A stretch of 43,369 bases of DNA from Pedobacter panaciterrae (GCF_001636695.1 NZ_LGEL01000044.1:1-43369), one strand, 5' to 3'; positions 28,701-36,756 are shown, counted from the first letter of the stretch. Numbers and translations are program-made. The notes: generated by a model from the letters alone, not told the origin.

Positions 28701-29221
28701 GTAATATTATGCGCAACAAATTTTTCATAAGAAATAAAGCTGATTTCAACAGTATAAATACCTGGAGCAACGTTTAAGATATATTTACCATCATCTTTTG
28801 TCTGTACGGCTACTCCTGTACCTGCAATGCGGATAATCGCTCCTGGAAGGGCCTCGCCACCTTCATCAACCACTTTCCCTGACAACTTTCCATTAGTTTG
28901 AGGCTTAGCCACAATAAGAATATTGCTGGTATTAGATTGTTTAAAAGTAAAAGATGTGCCGTTTAAAAGCATAGTTAAAGTTTCCTTAACAGAACGATTT
29001 GCTTTACTGATCCGAACAATACGCTGATCATTTAATTGAGTATTGCTGTAATTAATAGATAATCCACTTAATTTCTCCACTTGCAAGAAGGCATCCTTTA
29101 GTGTAATTCCTTGCGCTTCAAAGAGAATAGTCTTATCTATATTTGTTTGTGCCTGGGTTTTAAATATGCTGAACGATAATTGTAAAAGCACCAGTATGGT
29201 TAACAACCATAACTTTTTCAT
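25760..29221 (-). CDS. SusC/RagA TonB-dependent outer membrane transporter with STN domain
   Basis: The 1153-residue protein has a signal peptide (1-24, ending TQAQ), an STN domain (about 33-105) that signals to FecR-type anti-sigma factors, a carboxypeptidase-regulatory-like domain (about 112-195), the plug (about 205-335), and a C-terminal beta barrel ending in an aromatic/hydrophobic strand (FGFNLVIGI). The SusC plug signature DIESVTVLKGPGAAALYG is intact. It imports large substrates using TonB energy. The STN domain fits the sigma/FecR pair directly upstream, so transport and transcription are probably coupled. Confidence 0.96.
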   Translation of the reverse strand: MKKLWLLTILVLLQLSFSIFKTQAQTNIDKTILFEAQGITLKDAFLQVEKLSGLSINYSNTQLNDQRIVRISKANRSVKETLTMLLNGTSFTFKQSNTSNILIVAKPQTNGKLSGKVVDEGGEALPGAIIRIAGTGVAVQTKDDGKYILNVAPGIYTVEISFISYEKFVAHNITIKANSPVTLDATLKPSSNDLSEVVVTALGIKREEKSLGYAVTKIDSNQLTDAVSSNWSDALSGKVAGLNLVRSNGGPAGSNKIILRGENNLTGDNEALIVLDGVVINNSGGRRTANASDAVYGTGSDNMPADYGSSVNDINPEDIESVTVLKGPGAAALYGQRGANGAIIITTKSGNSKKKKLGIKFTSNGSVESPNRWPDMQYEYGQGLDGAAHYSYGASADGASTSGTSSAYGPRFDGQMFYQYDPFTQTQGTVRTPWVPYKNQIRDFFQTGTNLTNSLTLDGAYKNTTARLSITNQNNKWIVPETGLERTSIALSLNSKITSKLNISAKVNYSNRFSDNLPGNGYGNQSLMYWFIFWQPSADLNWLKNYWVNGSENKLIKYPFSSYPENPYAISNEFINRSGRNGLTGNVQASYQFTKELSLLLRTTIDLASDHRAQERPYDAGSRLPTGSYREQKIYGQETNIDFLLKYDKNISRDVKITATVGGSQLRNKYNKTDLRADGLKVPGEYTLENNLYPLISIPDTSRYRINSFYGVLSTSYKDYLYLDITGRKDWSSVLATPNRTDNVGFFYPSASLSFVLSDYFKLPKAVSLAKLRASVSQVGSGGTTPYRTSYTYSLASSGTYPDSALVNPSTLPNPNLKPLKTITYEFGADLRFFGDRLGLDVAYYAGNTKNQILTRTVDRSSGYNTAIINAGQINNSGIEVALNTTPIKQKGGFMWSTYMTFAANRNKIVSLPDSSIILRTGPVAGGQIVAKVGGSMGDLYGRGYVRSPDGQIVYDETTGNAKITSDVVYIGNTTPKFKFSFGNNFNYRRFSLNVLFDAQVGAVGHSLLNYKMVEQGKLTSTLPGRYSGIIGKGVIQNADGTYRPNDVIAYDIDEYYRSHMGAENAEGSTFSTDFIKFREASLNYSFHPKWLVNTGLSSVTLGVYGRNLFIWSPWPMFDPEFGTLSGSDIVTGFEVGQFPSTRTFGFNLVIGI

Positions 29222-29274
29222 ATATTTACTTTGTTTATACTTATTTATTCTTGAGTTTAAATTTCGACTTCAAT

Positions 29275-29303
29275 GCCTGGAATTGTTACCAGCAATTCCG
29301 GGC
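29275..29303 (-). promoter_or_regulatory. Hairpin between fecR and susC
   Basis: An 11-bp stem with one G-T type mismatch (29275-29285 with 29293-29303) and a 7-base loop lies in the 107-base gap between fecR and susC. On the minus strand no T run follows, so it may be an attenuator or a processing/stability site allowing different levels of fecR and susC. Confidence 0.45.
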
Positions 29304-29328
29304 TATCTTAAATGTACTTAGGGTAGAT

Positions 29329-30348
29329 CTAATTCATAATTTTCCCTCCTTTTTGATTTACACTATAAATAAAAATGTGTCCGTTTTTCTCAATGTAGGT
29401 TAAGCCAGATAGAACCATTAACTCATCCATAACATCTTTTAAAGGCATGTTTTTAAATTTTGCAGTCACCCTGGAGTTTCCAATTTCGGGCTCAATGAAT
29501 TCGATGCGAACACCATAGCGATGTTCTAGAGATGCCATCACTTCACGTATGGGCACATCGTAAAAAACAAAGTGATTTTTGATCCAGGCACTTACATCTG
29601 CCGCATTTGCAGTATCAAAAGCATAAAGTCCCGTTATTGTGTTAATTTCAATCTGTTCATTAGGGGTCAGATATTTAATTAAATGATTTTTTCCACGAAC
29701 CGTTTTCATCACACCAACTTTCCCGCTATTTACCGTTACGGTTACTTTATGATCCGAAGCAAATGCCCTTACATTAAAAGATGTCCCCAAAACAACAGTT
29801 GCAATCTCACCACTCTGTATCATAAAAGGTTTCTTGCCATGCATTACCTCAAAGAATGCTTCGCCCTCTAATGAAACCGAACGTTTATTACCGCTAAAAT
29901 TCTTCCTGTATTTTATTTTACTGCCACCGGCCAGATAAATCACAGAACTATCCGGCAAAAGTATCTTAGACTGCTGACCTTCCGGGTTGATTACTTCAGT
30001 ATACGCTACCGCTGTGTCTGCTTTATACGAAGAGTGTTTATACCACCATAACGACATTGACCCGATAATCAATATTGAAGCAGCATAGGCTAACCAATGT
30101 ATTTTCCTCCCAACATTACTTTTTTCTTCTTTCTGAATATGGGCATTGATACGTTGCCAACTAGCCGTTCCTACCTGATCAGTTTTTTTAAAATAGGATT
30201 TTGAGGCTTCCAGTATCTGCATGGTTTCCCAGAATTGCTCCTGGTTACCTGGATATAGTTCAATCCATTCACGTAATTCAGTTAACTCCTCATCACTGAT
30301 CGTCTTTTCAAAATATGCAACTATTAATCGATAGCTATTGTCTTCCAT
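29329..30348 (-). CDS. FecR-family anti-sigma factor
   Basis: The 339-residue protein has a short cytoplasmic N-terminal region (1-80, contacts the sigma factor in the family), one membrane segment (about 84-103), a periplasmic FecR domain (about 125-220: ILLPDSSVIYLAGGSKI, VSLEGEAFFEV) and a C-terminal DUF4974 domain (about 262-332: VPIREVMASLEHRYGV, MPLKDVMDELMVLSG) that interacts with the STN domain of the transporter. It transmits substrate occupancy of SusC to the sigma factor. It starts 81 bases after the sigma gene. Confidence 0.95.
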   Translation of the reverse strand: MEDNSYRLIVAYFEKTISDEELTELREWIELYPGNQEQFWETMQILEASKSYFKKTDQVGTASWQRINAHIQKEEKSNVGRKIHWLAYAASILIIGSMSLWWYKHSSYKADTAVAYTEVINPEGQQSKILLPDSSVIYLAGGSKIKYRKNFSGNKRSVSLEGEAFFEVMHGKKPFMIQSGEIATVVLGTSFNVRAFASDHKVTVTVNSGKVGVMKTVRGKNHLIKYLTPNEQIEINTITGLYAFDTANAADVSAWIKNHFVFYDVPIREVMASLEHRYGVRIEFIEPEIGNSRVTAKFKNMPLKDVMDELMVLSGLTYIEKNGHIFIYSVNQKGGKIMN

Positions 30349-30429
30349 TATTCCTGTCTCTATAATAAAAGACAGATTTTATGCCTATGGTTACGTAGCG
30401 AAGTATATTAAACTTATGTTAATAAATAG

Positions 30430-30999
30430 TTAACTGTTCGATTTAAGGTTAGTAGAGTCCTTTAACATCCTTCTTAACTCTTTTATAGATTGATACAATG
30501 TGGTTTCTACCGTTCTTATAGAAATTCCCAGAATCTCCGAAATTTTACTTTTATCTATATGATCAATGCGACTCATCAGCAGAATCTCCCTTTGCCTCTC
30601 AGGCAAAGTATCGATCAAACGTAATATCCCGCTTACTGATTCCCTGCCCGATAGAATCCTAAATGGTGTAGAACCATCTTCAAAAAGGTGGTTTTGAAAT
30701 GAGATATCCTCAATAGAATCAACCGGATCCTTTTTCTTCTGAGTATAGTTTATTGAGAGGTTTCTTGCAGAAATAAAAAGATAATTTTTAATGTTTAGAA
30801 TAGCAGTATCATGTCGTCCATCCCAAACTTTAATAAACAAGTCGGCAATGATCTCTTCTGCTGCCTCATAATCTTTGGTATAAACAGCACAAAACTGACA
30901 CAGTTGTTTATAATACCGATTAAAAAGAGTTTCAAGGGCTAATGGATCATTTTTTCTCAAAAGACCTATCAGTTTTTCATCTGTAAGTTGTAGATACAT
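30430..30999 (-). CDS. ECF RNA polymerase sigma factor (FecI-like)
   Basis: I chose the ATG at 30999 (MYLQLTDEKLI), giving 189 residues; an in-frame TTG at 31023 overlaps a promoter-like element and is less likely. Region 2 is seen at about 18-75 (LETLFNRYYKQL, AEEIIADLFIKVW) and region 4 at about 115-175 (LPERQREILLMSRI, SKISEILGISIRTVETTL). It directs RNA polymerase to target promoters when released from FecR. Target promoters are presumably upstream of susC. Its gene begins 40 bases after the glpD stop on the same strand. Confidence 0.94.
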   Translation of the reverse strand: MYLQLTDEKLIGLLRKNDPLALETLFNRYYKQLCQFCAVYTKDYEAAEEIIADLFIKVWDGRHDTAILNIKNYLFISARNLSINYTQKKKDPVDSIEDISFQNHLFEDGSTPFRILSGRESVSGILRLIDTLPERQREILLMSRIDHIDKSKISEILGISIRTVETTLYQSIKELRRMLKDSTNLKSNS

Positions 31000-31020
31000 C
31001 CCTAATCCTTCATTTTTCAG

Positions 31021-31049
31021 CAAAATTAAGGATGTAATGTTAGCCCAAT
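31021..31049 (-). promoter_or_regulatory. Candidate promoter of the sigma gene within the glpD 3' end
   Basis: On the minus strand TAATTTTG (31028-31021) matches TAnnTTTG exactly and ends 21 bases before the sigma ATG. An ATTG lies 17 bases upstream, shorter than the usual 19-21 spacing. It overlaps the glpD stop codon region and would allow sigma expression apart from glpD. Confidence 0.35.
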
Positions 31050-32605
31050 GTTAAATATCTTTTTGCTACAGTAGTAAATTCTGACACCTGAAGCGCTGTC
31101 CAACTCTTATCCTTCTTAAATTCTTCAGCCATTATCTCTGCTATTTCAGGTGCAAGTTTTATCGCTAATTTTGTATCAAGGAATAACAAACGCATTCTGC
31201 GCGAAAGCACGTCTTCTACCGAACGGGCCATCTCGTTTCTCACCATCCAGATCACTTCTGCTTTTAAATAGACATATCCTGTGTATATAGGCACATTCAG
31301 TAGAGGCTCATCTATCATCAGTTTCCTTATTCCCTCTGCATCAGAACCATAAATCCCTAAAGGGCCTTCGTCCACTCCCGGTGTATAACCATGAATCTTA
31401 ACATTTTGAGTAATACATTCAACCATTGGTAACTTACCAAGTTCAATAGCCTTATCGATTACATCGAGCGCCATTTTTCGGTAGGTAGTCCACTTACCTC
31501 CTGTAATCGTGATAAGTCCTGATTTACTAACAATAAGCTTATGACTCCTGGATATTTCTTTAGTACTATTAGTATTTTTGCCAGGCGCAGCTAAAGGGCG
31601 TAATCCGGCAAAAGCGGCAAGAACATCAGATCGTAACGGTACCTTTGTTAAATATTTCCCGGCAGTATTCAATATAAAATCTATTTCACTGTCTAAGGGT
31701 TTAGGTTCCAGGCTATGCTCATCTAATGGCGTATCGGTTGTACCCACAAGTACTTTCCCATGCCAGGGAACAGCAAACAGAACCCTTCCATCAGACGTTT
31801 TTGGGATCATTAAAGCGCTGTTACCTTGCAAAAAAGATTTATCAAGTACCACATGAGCACCCTGGCTTGGTCTAACTATTGGCCGGCCAGATGGGGTATC
31901 CATCCTCAGAATTTCATCAACAAATACTCCGGTAGCATTTACAACTACCTTTGCCTTAAATGCATATAACTTACTACTCTCCAGATCTTCACATGAAACT
32001 CCGCTAATTGAATTTCCTTCCTTTGTCAACCCCGTCACCTTCATGTAATTGATGGTTACGCCACCGTACTCAGAAGTAGTCTGAGCTAAGTTCAAAGCTA
32101 GCCTTGCATCATCAAATTGACCGTCGCTATAGCTAATACCACCAATTAGCCCTTTACGCTTTAATCCGGGAATTGCCTCTAAAACACTGTCAACCGATAA
32201 AAATGATGATTTTTTAAACCCACTTTTGCCCGCCAGTAAATCATAAAACTTTAGGCCTATTAAATATTTATATTTAGAGAACCATGAATAACACGGTATA
32301 ATGAAATCCTGATCTTTCACCAAATGAGCCGCATTCTTTAAAAGCAAACCCCGTTCATGCAAAGCTTCATGAACTAATGCAATATCGCCCTGAGCTAAAT
32401 ACCTCACGCCACCATGAACTAACTTTGTACTTCTGCTAGATGTTCCTTTAGCAAAATCAGCTTGTTCCAAAAGCAAAGTACTATATCCTCTCGATGCAGC
32501 ATCTAAAGCAGTCCCCAATCCGGTTGCACCTCCACCTATAATTATAATGTCCCAATCGCTTTTTTGGTCAATACGCGCTATAAATGCTGCCCTGTTAAAT
32601 ATCAT
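31040..32605 (-). CDS. glpD: FAD-dependent glycerol-3-phosphate dehydrogenase
   Basis: The 521-residue protein has the FAD-binding motif IIIGGGATGLGTALDAASRG (about 21-40) and the GlpD signature SRSTKLVHGGVRYL soon after, plus VPWHGKVLVGTTDTP and GLRPLAAPG in the substrate domain and a C-terminal helical DAO_C domain (about 395-510: RRMRLLFLDTKLA). It oxidises glycerol 3-phosphate to dihydroxyacetone phosphate at the membrane, passing electrons to quinone. glpR is divergent upstream. No glpK or glpF is in the window, so the glycerol 3-phosphate may come from phosphodiester breakdown or from genes elsewhere. Confidence 0.95.
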   Translation of the reverse strand: MIFNRAAFIARIDQKSDWDIIIIGGGATGLGTALDAASRGYSTLLLEQADFAKGTSSRSTKLVHGGVRYLAQGDIALVHEALHERGLLLKNAAHLVKDQDFIIPCYSWFSKYKYLIGLKFYDLLAGKSGFKKSSFLSVDSVLEAIPGLKRKGLIGGISYSDGQFDDARLALNLAQTTSEYGGVTINYMKVTGLTKEGNSISGVSCEDLESSKLYAFKAKVVVNATGVFVDEILRMDTPSGRPIVRPSQGAHVVLDKSFLQGNSALMIPKTSDGRVLFAVPWHGKVLVGTTDTPLDEHSLEPKPLDSEIDFILNTAGKYLTKVPLRSDVLAAFAGLRPLAAPGKNTNSTKEISRSHKLIVSKSGLITITGGKWTTYRKMALDVIDKAIELGKLPMVECITQNVKIHGYTPGVDEGPLGIYGSDAEGIRKLMIDEPLLNVPIYTGYVYLKAEVIWMVRNEMARSVEDVLSRRMRLLFLDTKLAIKLAPEIAEIMAEEFKKDKSWTALQVSEFTTVAKRYLTLG

Positions 32606-32644
32606 TTAGTTTATTTTCTATTTAACCTATTATATTTCAAAATC

Positions 32645-32678
32645 TTTCGTTTAAAAACCATAAAACAACAAAACGAAA
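32645..32678. promoter_or_regulatory. Candidate GlpR operator
   Basis: TTTCGTTT (32645-32652) and its exact reverse complement AAACGAAA (32671-32678) are separated by 18 bases in the glpD-glpR divergent gap. TTTCG-type half-sites are frequent in DeoR-family operators. It lies 40-73 bases before the glpD start. Confidence 0.5.
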
Positions 32679-32804
32679 CTAAACATAATTATTTTATAAT
32701 AAAAACAAAATCATTTAAAAATTATGGCAACTATTTCTCCTGCTTCTTTAACTTTACAGCTGAAAAATATCATTAAATTAATAGATCTTAATATTTTAGC
32801 TATA

Positions 32805-33569
32805 ATGATAAACATTGCAGAAAGACACCAATATATTTTAAATAAGATTCAAATAAATGGATCACTCGATGTTCAAAGCCTATGTAAGGAACTAGATGTT
32901 TCATCTGTTACAATACGGAAGGATTTGAAACTACTTGAAGATAAAAATCTTCTATTTAGAACCCATGGTGGGGCGACTTTAAACAACCCATATACTGTTG
33001 ATAAGCCTGTAAATGAAAAAGAACATCTTCAATCTGCAGAAAAAATCAAAATCGGAACTCTTGCCGCTGAACTTGTAGAAGATAATGACTCTATTATTAT
33101 AGCATCAGGCACAACCGTTCTCGCACTGGCAAGATGTATTAAACCAAAAGGTTCGCTAACAGTAATAACATCAGCATTAAATGTTGCCCTTGAGCTTGTG
33201 CACCATTCGAACATAGAAGTGATTCAGCTCGGTGGATTATTAAGAAAAAGCTCATCGTCAGTTACCGGCCCGTATTCAGACAATGTACTAGGAAATGTAT
33301 TTTGCAGCAAACTATTTTTAGGGGTTGATGGAATAGACCTCGAATTTGGCCTCACTACAACAAATGCTTTTGAAGCCCACCTAAACCGTCAAATGATAGA
33401 TGCTTCCCAAAAGATAATTGTCCTGGCAGATTCGACCAAATTTGGCAAACGCGGCTTTGGCAGAATATGTGGTATCGATGAGGTAGATCACATCATTACT
33501 GATAGTGGTGTTTCTGAACATACCATAAAAACTCTTGAAAGCATGGGGATTAAAATCTCTATCATCTAA
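32805..33569 (+). CDS. glpR: DeoR/GlpR-family transcriptional regulator
   Basis: The ATG at 32805 (MINIAERHQYILNKI) gives 254 residues, the family norm; the 27 extra upstream codons do not resemble DeoR proteins. The N-terminal winged HTH (about 5-58) contains LCKELDVSSVTIRKDLKLLE and RTHGGA. The DeoRC sugar-phosphate sensor domain (about 75-235) shows IIIASGTTVLALA, GGLLRKSSSSVTGP, FLGVDGID and VLADSTKFGKRGF. Such proteins repress genes until a phosphorylated metabolite binds. Divergence from glpD points to glycerol 3-phosphate; the symbol is an inference from that context. Confidence 0.85.
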   Translation: MINIAERHQYILNKIQINGSLDVQSLCKELDVSSVTIRKDLKLLEDKNLLFRTHGGATLNNPYTVDKPVNEKEHLQSAEKIKIGTLAAELVEDNDSIIIASGTTVLALARCIKPKGSLTVITSALNVALELVHHSNIEVIQLGGLLRKSSSSVTGPYSDNVLGNVFCSKLFLGVDGIDLEFGLTTTNAFEAHLNRQMIDASQKIIVLADSTKFGKRGFGRICGIDEVDHIITDSGVSEHTIKTLESMGIKISII

Positions 33570-33638
33570 ATGAACTAATTTAAAGTTCACAATAGATTAA
33601 TATAGCTGCTGTTCATTTACTATATACATCATCTATAT

Positions 33639-34280
33639 ATGAACAGCGTTTTCAAATTCTTTATTCCACGCGACAAAAAATTCCAACCTCTATTTGAACA
33701 ATCCGGTAAAAACCTGATCTGTATTTCTGAAACACTCCTGCTTGCGCTTAGCACCAACGATCTGGATAAACGAAATAAACACATAAAAAAAATTGAACAG
33801 CTGGAAAGAAATGGCAATAAAATAAGGCATGCTGTTTTTCTAGGCTTAAGTAAAAGTATGATTACTCCCTTCAGACGGGAAGACATCCATACTTTAGTCA
33901 GTGCACTTTATGACATTTCAGATCATATCCGGGCTGCAGCCATCAGTATTGAAATGTACAATATTCTTCAGCTTGATAAAACAATGATCAAGCTCGCTAA
34001 TTTGCTTACAGAAATGTGCAAAGATCTGGATAGAGCACTCAAAGAATTGCGCAACCTTAAAAATAAAACAATTATATCAGATGTTTGCCTTAGGATATAC
34101 AAAGGCGAAAGTAAGGCAGATCAGTTATGTAATCTTGCGGTAGCAAGTCTCTTTAAAACCGAATCCAACCCAATAGAACTCATCAAACAGAAAGAGCTGC
34201 TGCAGACCCTGGAAATGGCCACAGATAAATGTGATGATGCGGCGAACGCCCTCGAAGCTATTCTGGTAAAAAACTCCTGA
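33639..34280 (+). CDS. DUF47 (PhoU-like) putative phosphate transport regulator
   Basis: The 213-residue all-helical protein opens MNSVFKFFIPRDKKF, typical of DUF47/PhoU_div proteins, with KKIEQLERNGNKIRHAVF, FRREDIHTLVSALYDISDHI and DKCDDAANALEAILVKNS carrying the acidic metal-cluster motifs (E/DxxxD) known from PhoU folds. DUF47 proteins usually accompany a Pit-type phosphate transporter immediately downstream. Here the next gene, 8 bases on, is a convergent peptidase, so the partner is missing or elsewhere. Confidence 0.87.
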   Translation: MNSVFKFFIPRDKKFQPLFEQSGKNLICISETLLLALSTNDLDKRNKHIKKIEQLERNGNKIRHAVFLGLSKSMITPFRREDIHTLVSALYDISDHIRAAAISIEMYNILQLDKTMIKLANLLTEMCKDLDRALKELRNLKNKTIISDVCLRIYKGESKADQLCNLAVASLFKTESNPIELIKQKELLQTLEMATDKCDDAANALEAILVKNS

Positions 34281-34288
34281 TCTTTAAA

Positions 34289-35734
34289 TTACCATCTCCA
34301 TTCACCGGCAATTTTCAGAGGAACTTCCAGGTTATTCTGCTTTAGAAACTCTCTAAGTTCGTTTTCACTTTGCTTTTTAACAGGTAAAACAGGAGTATTT
34401 GCCAGGCCATATACAAGCATAGCACTAAAACGCACAGTGTTTTTCAATTCCTGCTCATCAACCAACTTAAAAACATCACCATCAGAATGGTAATAAGGGC
34501 CAGAATTATTAGGTAAATCCCCTCCTGTACCACCACCTATAGGAATTCCTTGTAGCATAAAAGGCTGATGATCACTATGCAACCACGCGCCCGAATAGAA
34601 TAAATTTTTAAATCCAGTATCAATCTTTACAATTTGGCTACCCCATGAGGCAAACAGATCTTTCATCTCAATTCTGCTGGTAGCAAAACCTTTCGGATTA
34701 TTGGTCATATCATAGTTTAACATAAATCTGATCTGACTTAGCGTACCCAAATGTTTTGCAGCCTCAACATATGCTTTTGAACCTAGCAAACCTTGTTCTT
34801 CTCCCATAAAAAGCACAAATTCAACTGTTCTTTTATTCACCAGTTTCAATGTCTTATAAGTTCTCGCCATATCAATCACGGCAAAAGAACCTATACCATT
34901 ATCTATCGCCCCTGTTGCCAGGTCCCAGCTATCTAAATGACCACCAACAACAATTTTATCTGCCAGCGTGTCCGTTCCTTTCAAAGTAGCAATTACATTT
35001 CTGGCTTTAATTACACCAGAAAAATTGGTCATCTTTAAGCTTGCAAATTGTTTCTGAGCCTTCAGCTTTTCCTTAATCCGCATCCCATTTTCCAACCCAA
35101 TACAAACGGCAGGTATTGGAATTAGTTTTCCTGTTACTGAGGCTGTCCCGGTAAGCAATACTCCTCCTTTTACCCCATTAATAATCACTATTCCGACAGC
35201 CCCATATTTTGTAGCAATAGCAGCTTTTTCAGAACGGTGAAGTGCGGGTGTACCTTCCGGAGATCCGGGAAGTACGCCTAAAAATACCAAAGCTATTTTT
35301 CCTTTTACATTTCCTGCATCTTGTTTATAATCTTCTTCAAGACCATTACCTAAATCAACCATTTCAGCAACTACATCTGCTTTTACAGGTGAATGAGCAA
35401 GAGTTACCGAAGTAACTCTAATTAATTTATCTACAGAATCTCCTATTTTGGTTTCATTAGTCAAACGACTCCAGCTCTCCACCTCAAAAGGTTGAAATTT
35501 CACATCATACCCATAAGATTTAAGTAATTTATAAGCATAATCTTCTGCCTTTCCACCATTAGCAGACCCAGTTAACCTATGTCCTATTAATTCGGTTGCA
35601 TTCTTTAAATTAGGGTATGCCTTGGAGCCATTCTGAACCTCTGTGTTGATTTTATCAAAAACAGCGCTAAAATCATCCTGTGCCTGAACTTTAATAAAAG
35701 CACAAAAAGCAAATAAAAAGAGAGAGATTCTCAT
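34289..35734 (-). CDS. Secreted M28-family metallopeptidase
   Basis: The 481-residue protein has a signal peptide (1-18, ending VQA), an inserted PA domain (about 120-225, with YGAVGIVIINGVKGG) and an M28 zinc-peptidase domain with GGHLDSWDLATGAIDNG (zinc ligands H and D, near 267), the catalytic-glutamate EE in MGEEQGLLGSKAY, D in NYDMTNN and a late H in WLHSDHQPFM. M28 members act as amino- or carboxypeptidases; it resembles secreted glutamate carboxypeptidase/aminopeptidase types. Periplasmic or outer-membrane-associated. It is followed on the other strand by the DUF47 gene with almost no space. Confidence 0.93.
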   Translation of the reverse strand: MRISLFLFAFCAFIKVQAQDDFSAVFDKINTEVQNGSKAYPNLKNATELIGHRLTGSANGGKAEDYAYKLLKSYGYDVKFQPFEVESWSRLTNETKIGDSVDKLIRVTSVTLAHSPVKADVVAEMVDLGNGLEEDYKQDAGNVKGKIALVFLGVLPGSPEGTPALHRSEKAAIATKYGAVGIVIINGVKGGVLLTGTASVTGKLIPIPAVCIGLENGMRIKEKLKAQKQFASLKMTNFSGVIKARNVIATLKGTDTLADKIVVGGHLDSWDLATGAIDNGIGSFAVIDMARTYKTLKLVNKRTVEFVLFMGEEQGLLGSKAYVEAAKHLGTLSQIRFMLNYDMTNNPKGFATSRIEMKDLFASWGSQIVKIDTGFKNLFYSGAWLHSDHQPFMLQGIPIGGGTGGDLPNNSGPYYHSDGDVFKLVDEQELKNTVRFSAMLVYGLANTPVLPVKKQSENELREFLKQNNLEVPLKIAGEWRW

Positions 35735-35784
35735 AAAAGATATTTTATAGTTTATGATATAATCATAACAGATAAAAACGAATA

Positions 35785-36756
35785 TTATTTTTTACGCTCA
35801 GTAGTATACCTCACAAGTTGTTCCAATCCGGTCCTCGCTTCACCAGGCTCAAAGCTATGCAGAATATCGAAAGCTTCCTGCTGATATTGTATCATTTTCT
35901 GATTGGCATAATGTACACCATCTTTTGCATTTACAAAATCAATGATCTCCTGTATTTTCACAGGATCATCCTGATGATTTTTTACAAGATTAACGATTCG
36001 TTTTTTTTCCGCCTTCTCCGCCCTGTTCAAGGCGTAAATTAAAGGCAGTGTAACCTTTTTTTCCTTAATGTCTATACCCAGGGGCTTTCCAACGTCGTCA
36101 GTTCCAAAATCAAAAGTATCGTCCTTAATCTGAAAAGCTATTCCAACTTTCTCACCAAATAGCCTCATCTTTTCTATGGTCTCATCATCAGCACCGGCAG
36201 AAGCCGCACCGCATGCACAGCAAGAGGCAATTAATGACGCGGTTTTCTGTCTGATAACATCAAAATATAATGCTTCACTGATATCCATCCGCCTTACTTT
36301 CTCAATTTGCAGCAATTCACCTTCACTCATCTGTTTAACAGCTTCAGAAACAATTTGCAGCAATCGAAACTCCCCGTTATTTACTGATAGCAATAAGCCC
36401 TTAGCCAGTAAATAATCTCCAACTAAAACGGCAATTTTATTTTTCCATAGCGCATTGATAGAAAAGAACCCTCTTCTTTCGTAAGCGTTATCAACTACAT
36501 CGTCATGAACAAGTGTTGCTGTATGAAGCAGCTCTACCAGAGCAGCTCCGCGATGTGTAGATTCAATAATACCACCACAAAGTTTTGCAGCAAAAAAAAC
36601 GAACATCGGACGGATTTGTTTACCCTTTCTTTTTACAATATAATGGGTAATCCGGTCTAATAATGGAGCATCGCTATGCATCGAGGCTTTGAATTTTTCT
36701 TCAAAGACATCAATATCTTTTGCTATTGGTAATTTTATCTGATCTATTCCAGGCAT
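35785..36756 (-). CDS. Polyprenyl (octaprenyl/nonaprenyl-type) diphosphate synthase
   Basis: The 323-residue protein has both aspartate-rich motifs of trans-prenyltransferases: first LVHDDVVDNAYERRG (near 90) and second IKDDTFDFGTDDVGKP (near 214), as well as GKQIRPMFVFFAAKL and VGDYLLAKGLLL. It elongates farnesyl or geranyl diphosphate with isopentenyl diphosphate, most likely making the side chain of menaquinone in this phylum. Chain length cannot be told from sequence alone. It lies 50 bases upstream of the M28 gene on the same strand. Confidence 0.93.
   Translation of the reverse strand: MPGIDQIKLPIAKDIDVFEEKFKASMHSDAPLLDRITHYIVKRKGKQIRPMFVFFAAKLCGGIIESTHRGAALVELLHTATLVHDDVVDNAYERRGFFSINALWKNKIAVLVGDYLLAKGLLLSVNNGEFRLLQIVSEAVKQMSEGELLQIEKVRRMDISEALYFDVIRQKTASLIASCCACGAASAGADDETIEKMRLFGEKVGIAFQIKDDTFDFGTDDVGKPLGIDIKEKKVTLPLIYALNRAEKAEKKRIVNLVKNHQDDPVKIQEIIDFVNAKDGVHYANQKMIQYQQEAFDILHSFEPGEARTGLEQLVRYTTERKK

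Noticed and set aside
21135-31000. Classical polysaccharide utilization locus
   Set aside because: SusC and SusD are present, but no glycoside hydrolase, polysaccharide lyase, esterase or sulfatase is encoded; the only enzyme is a phosphoesterase.
33768-33775. AAACGAAA inside the DUF47 gene as a second GlpR half-site
   Set aside because: It is an isolated 8-mer within coding sequence with no partner half-site.
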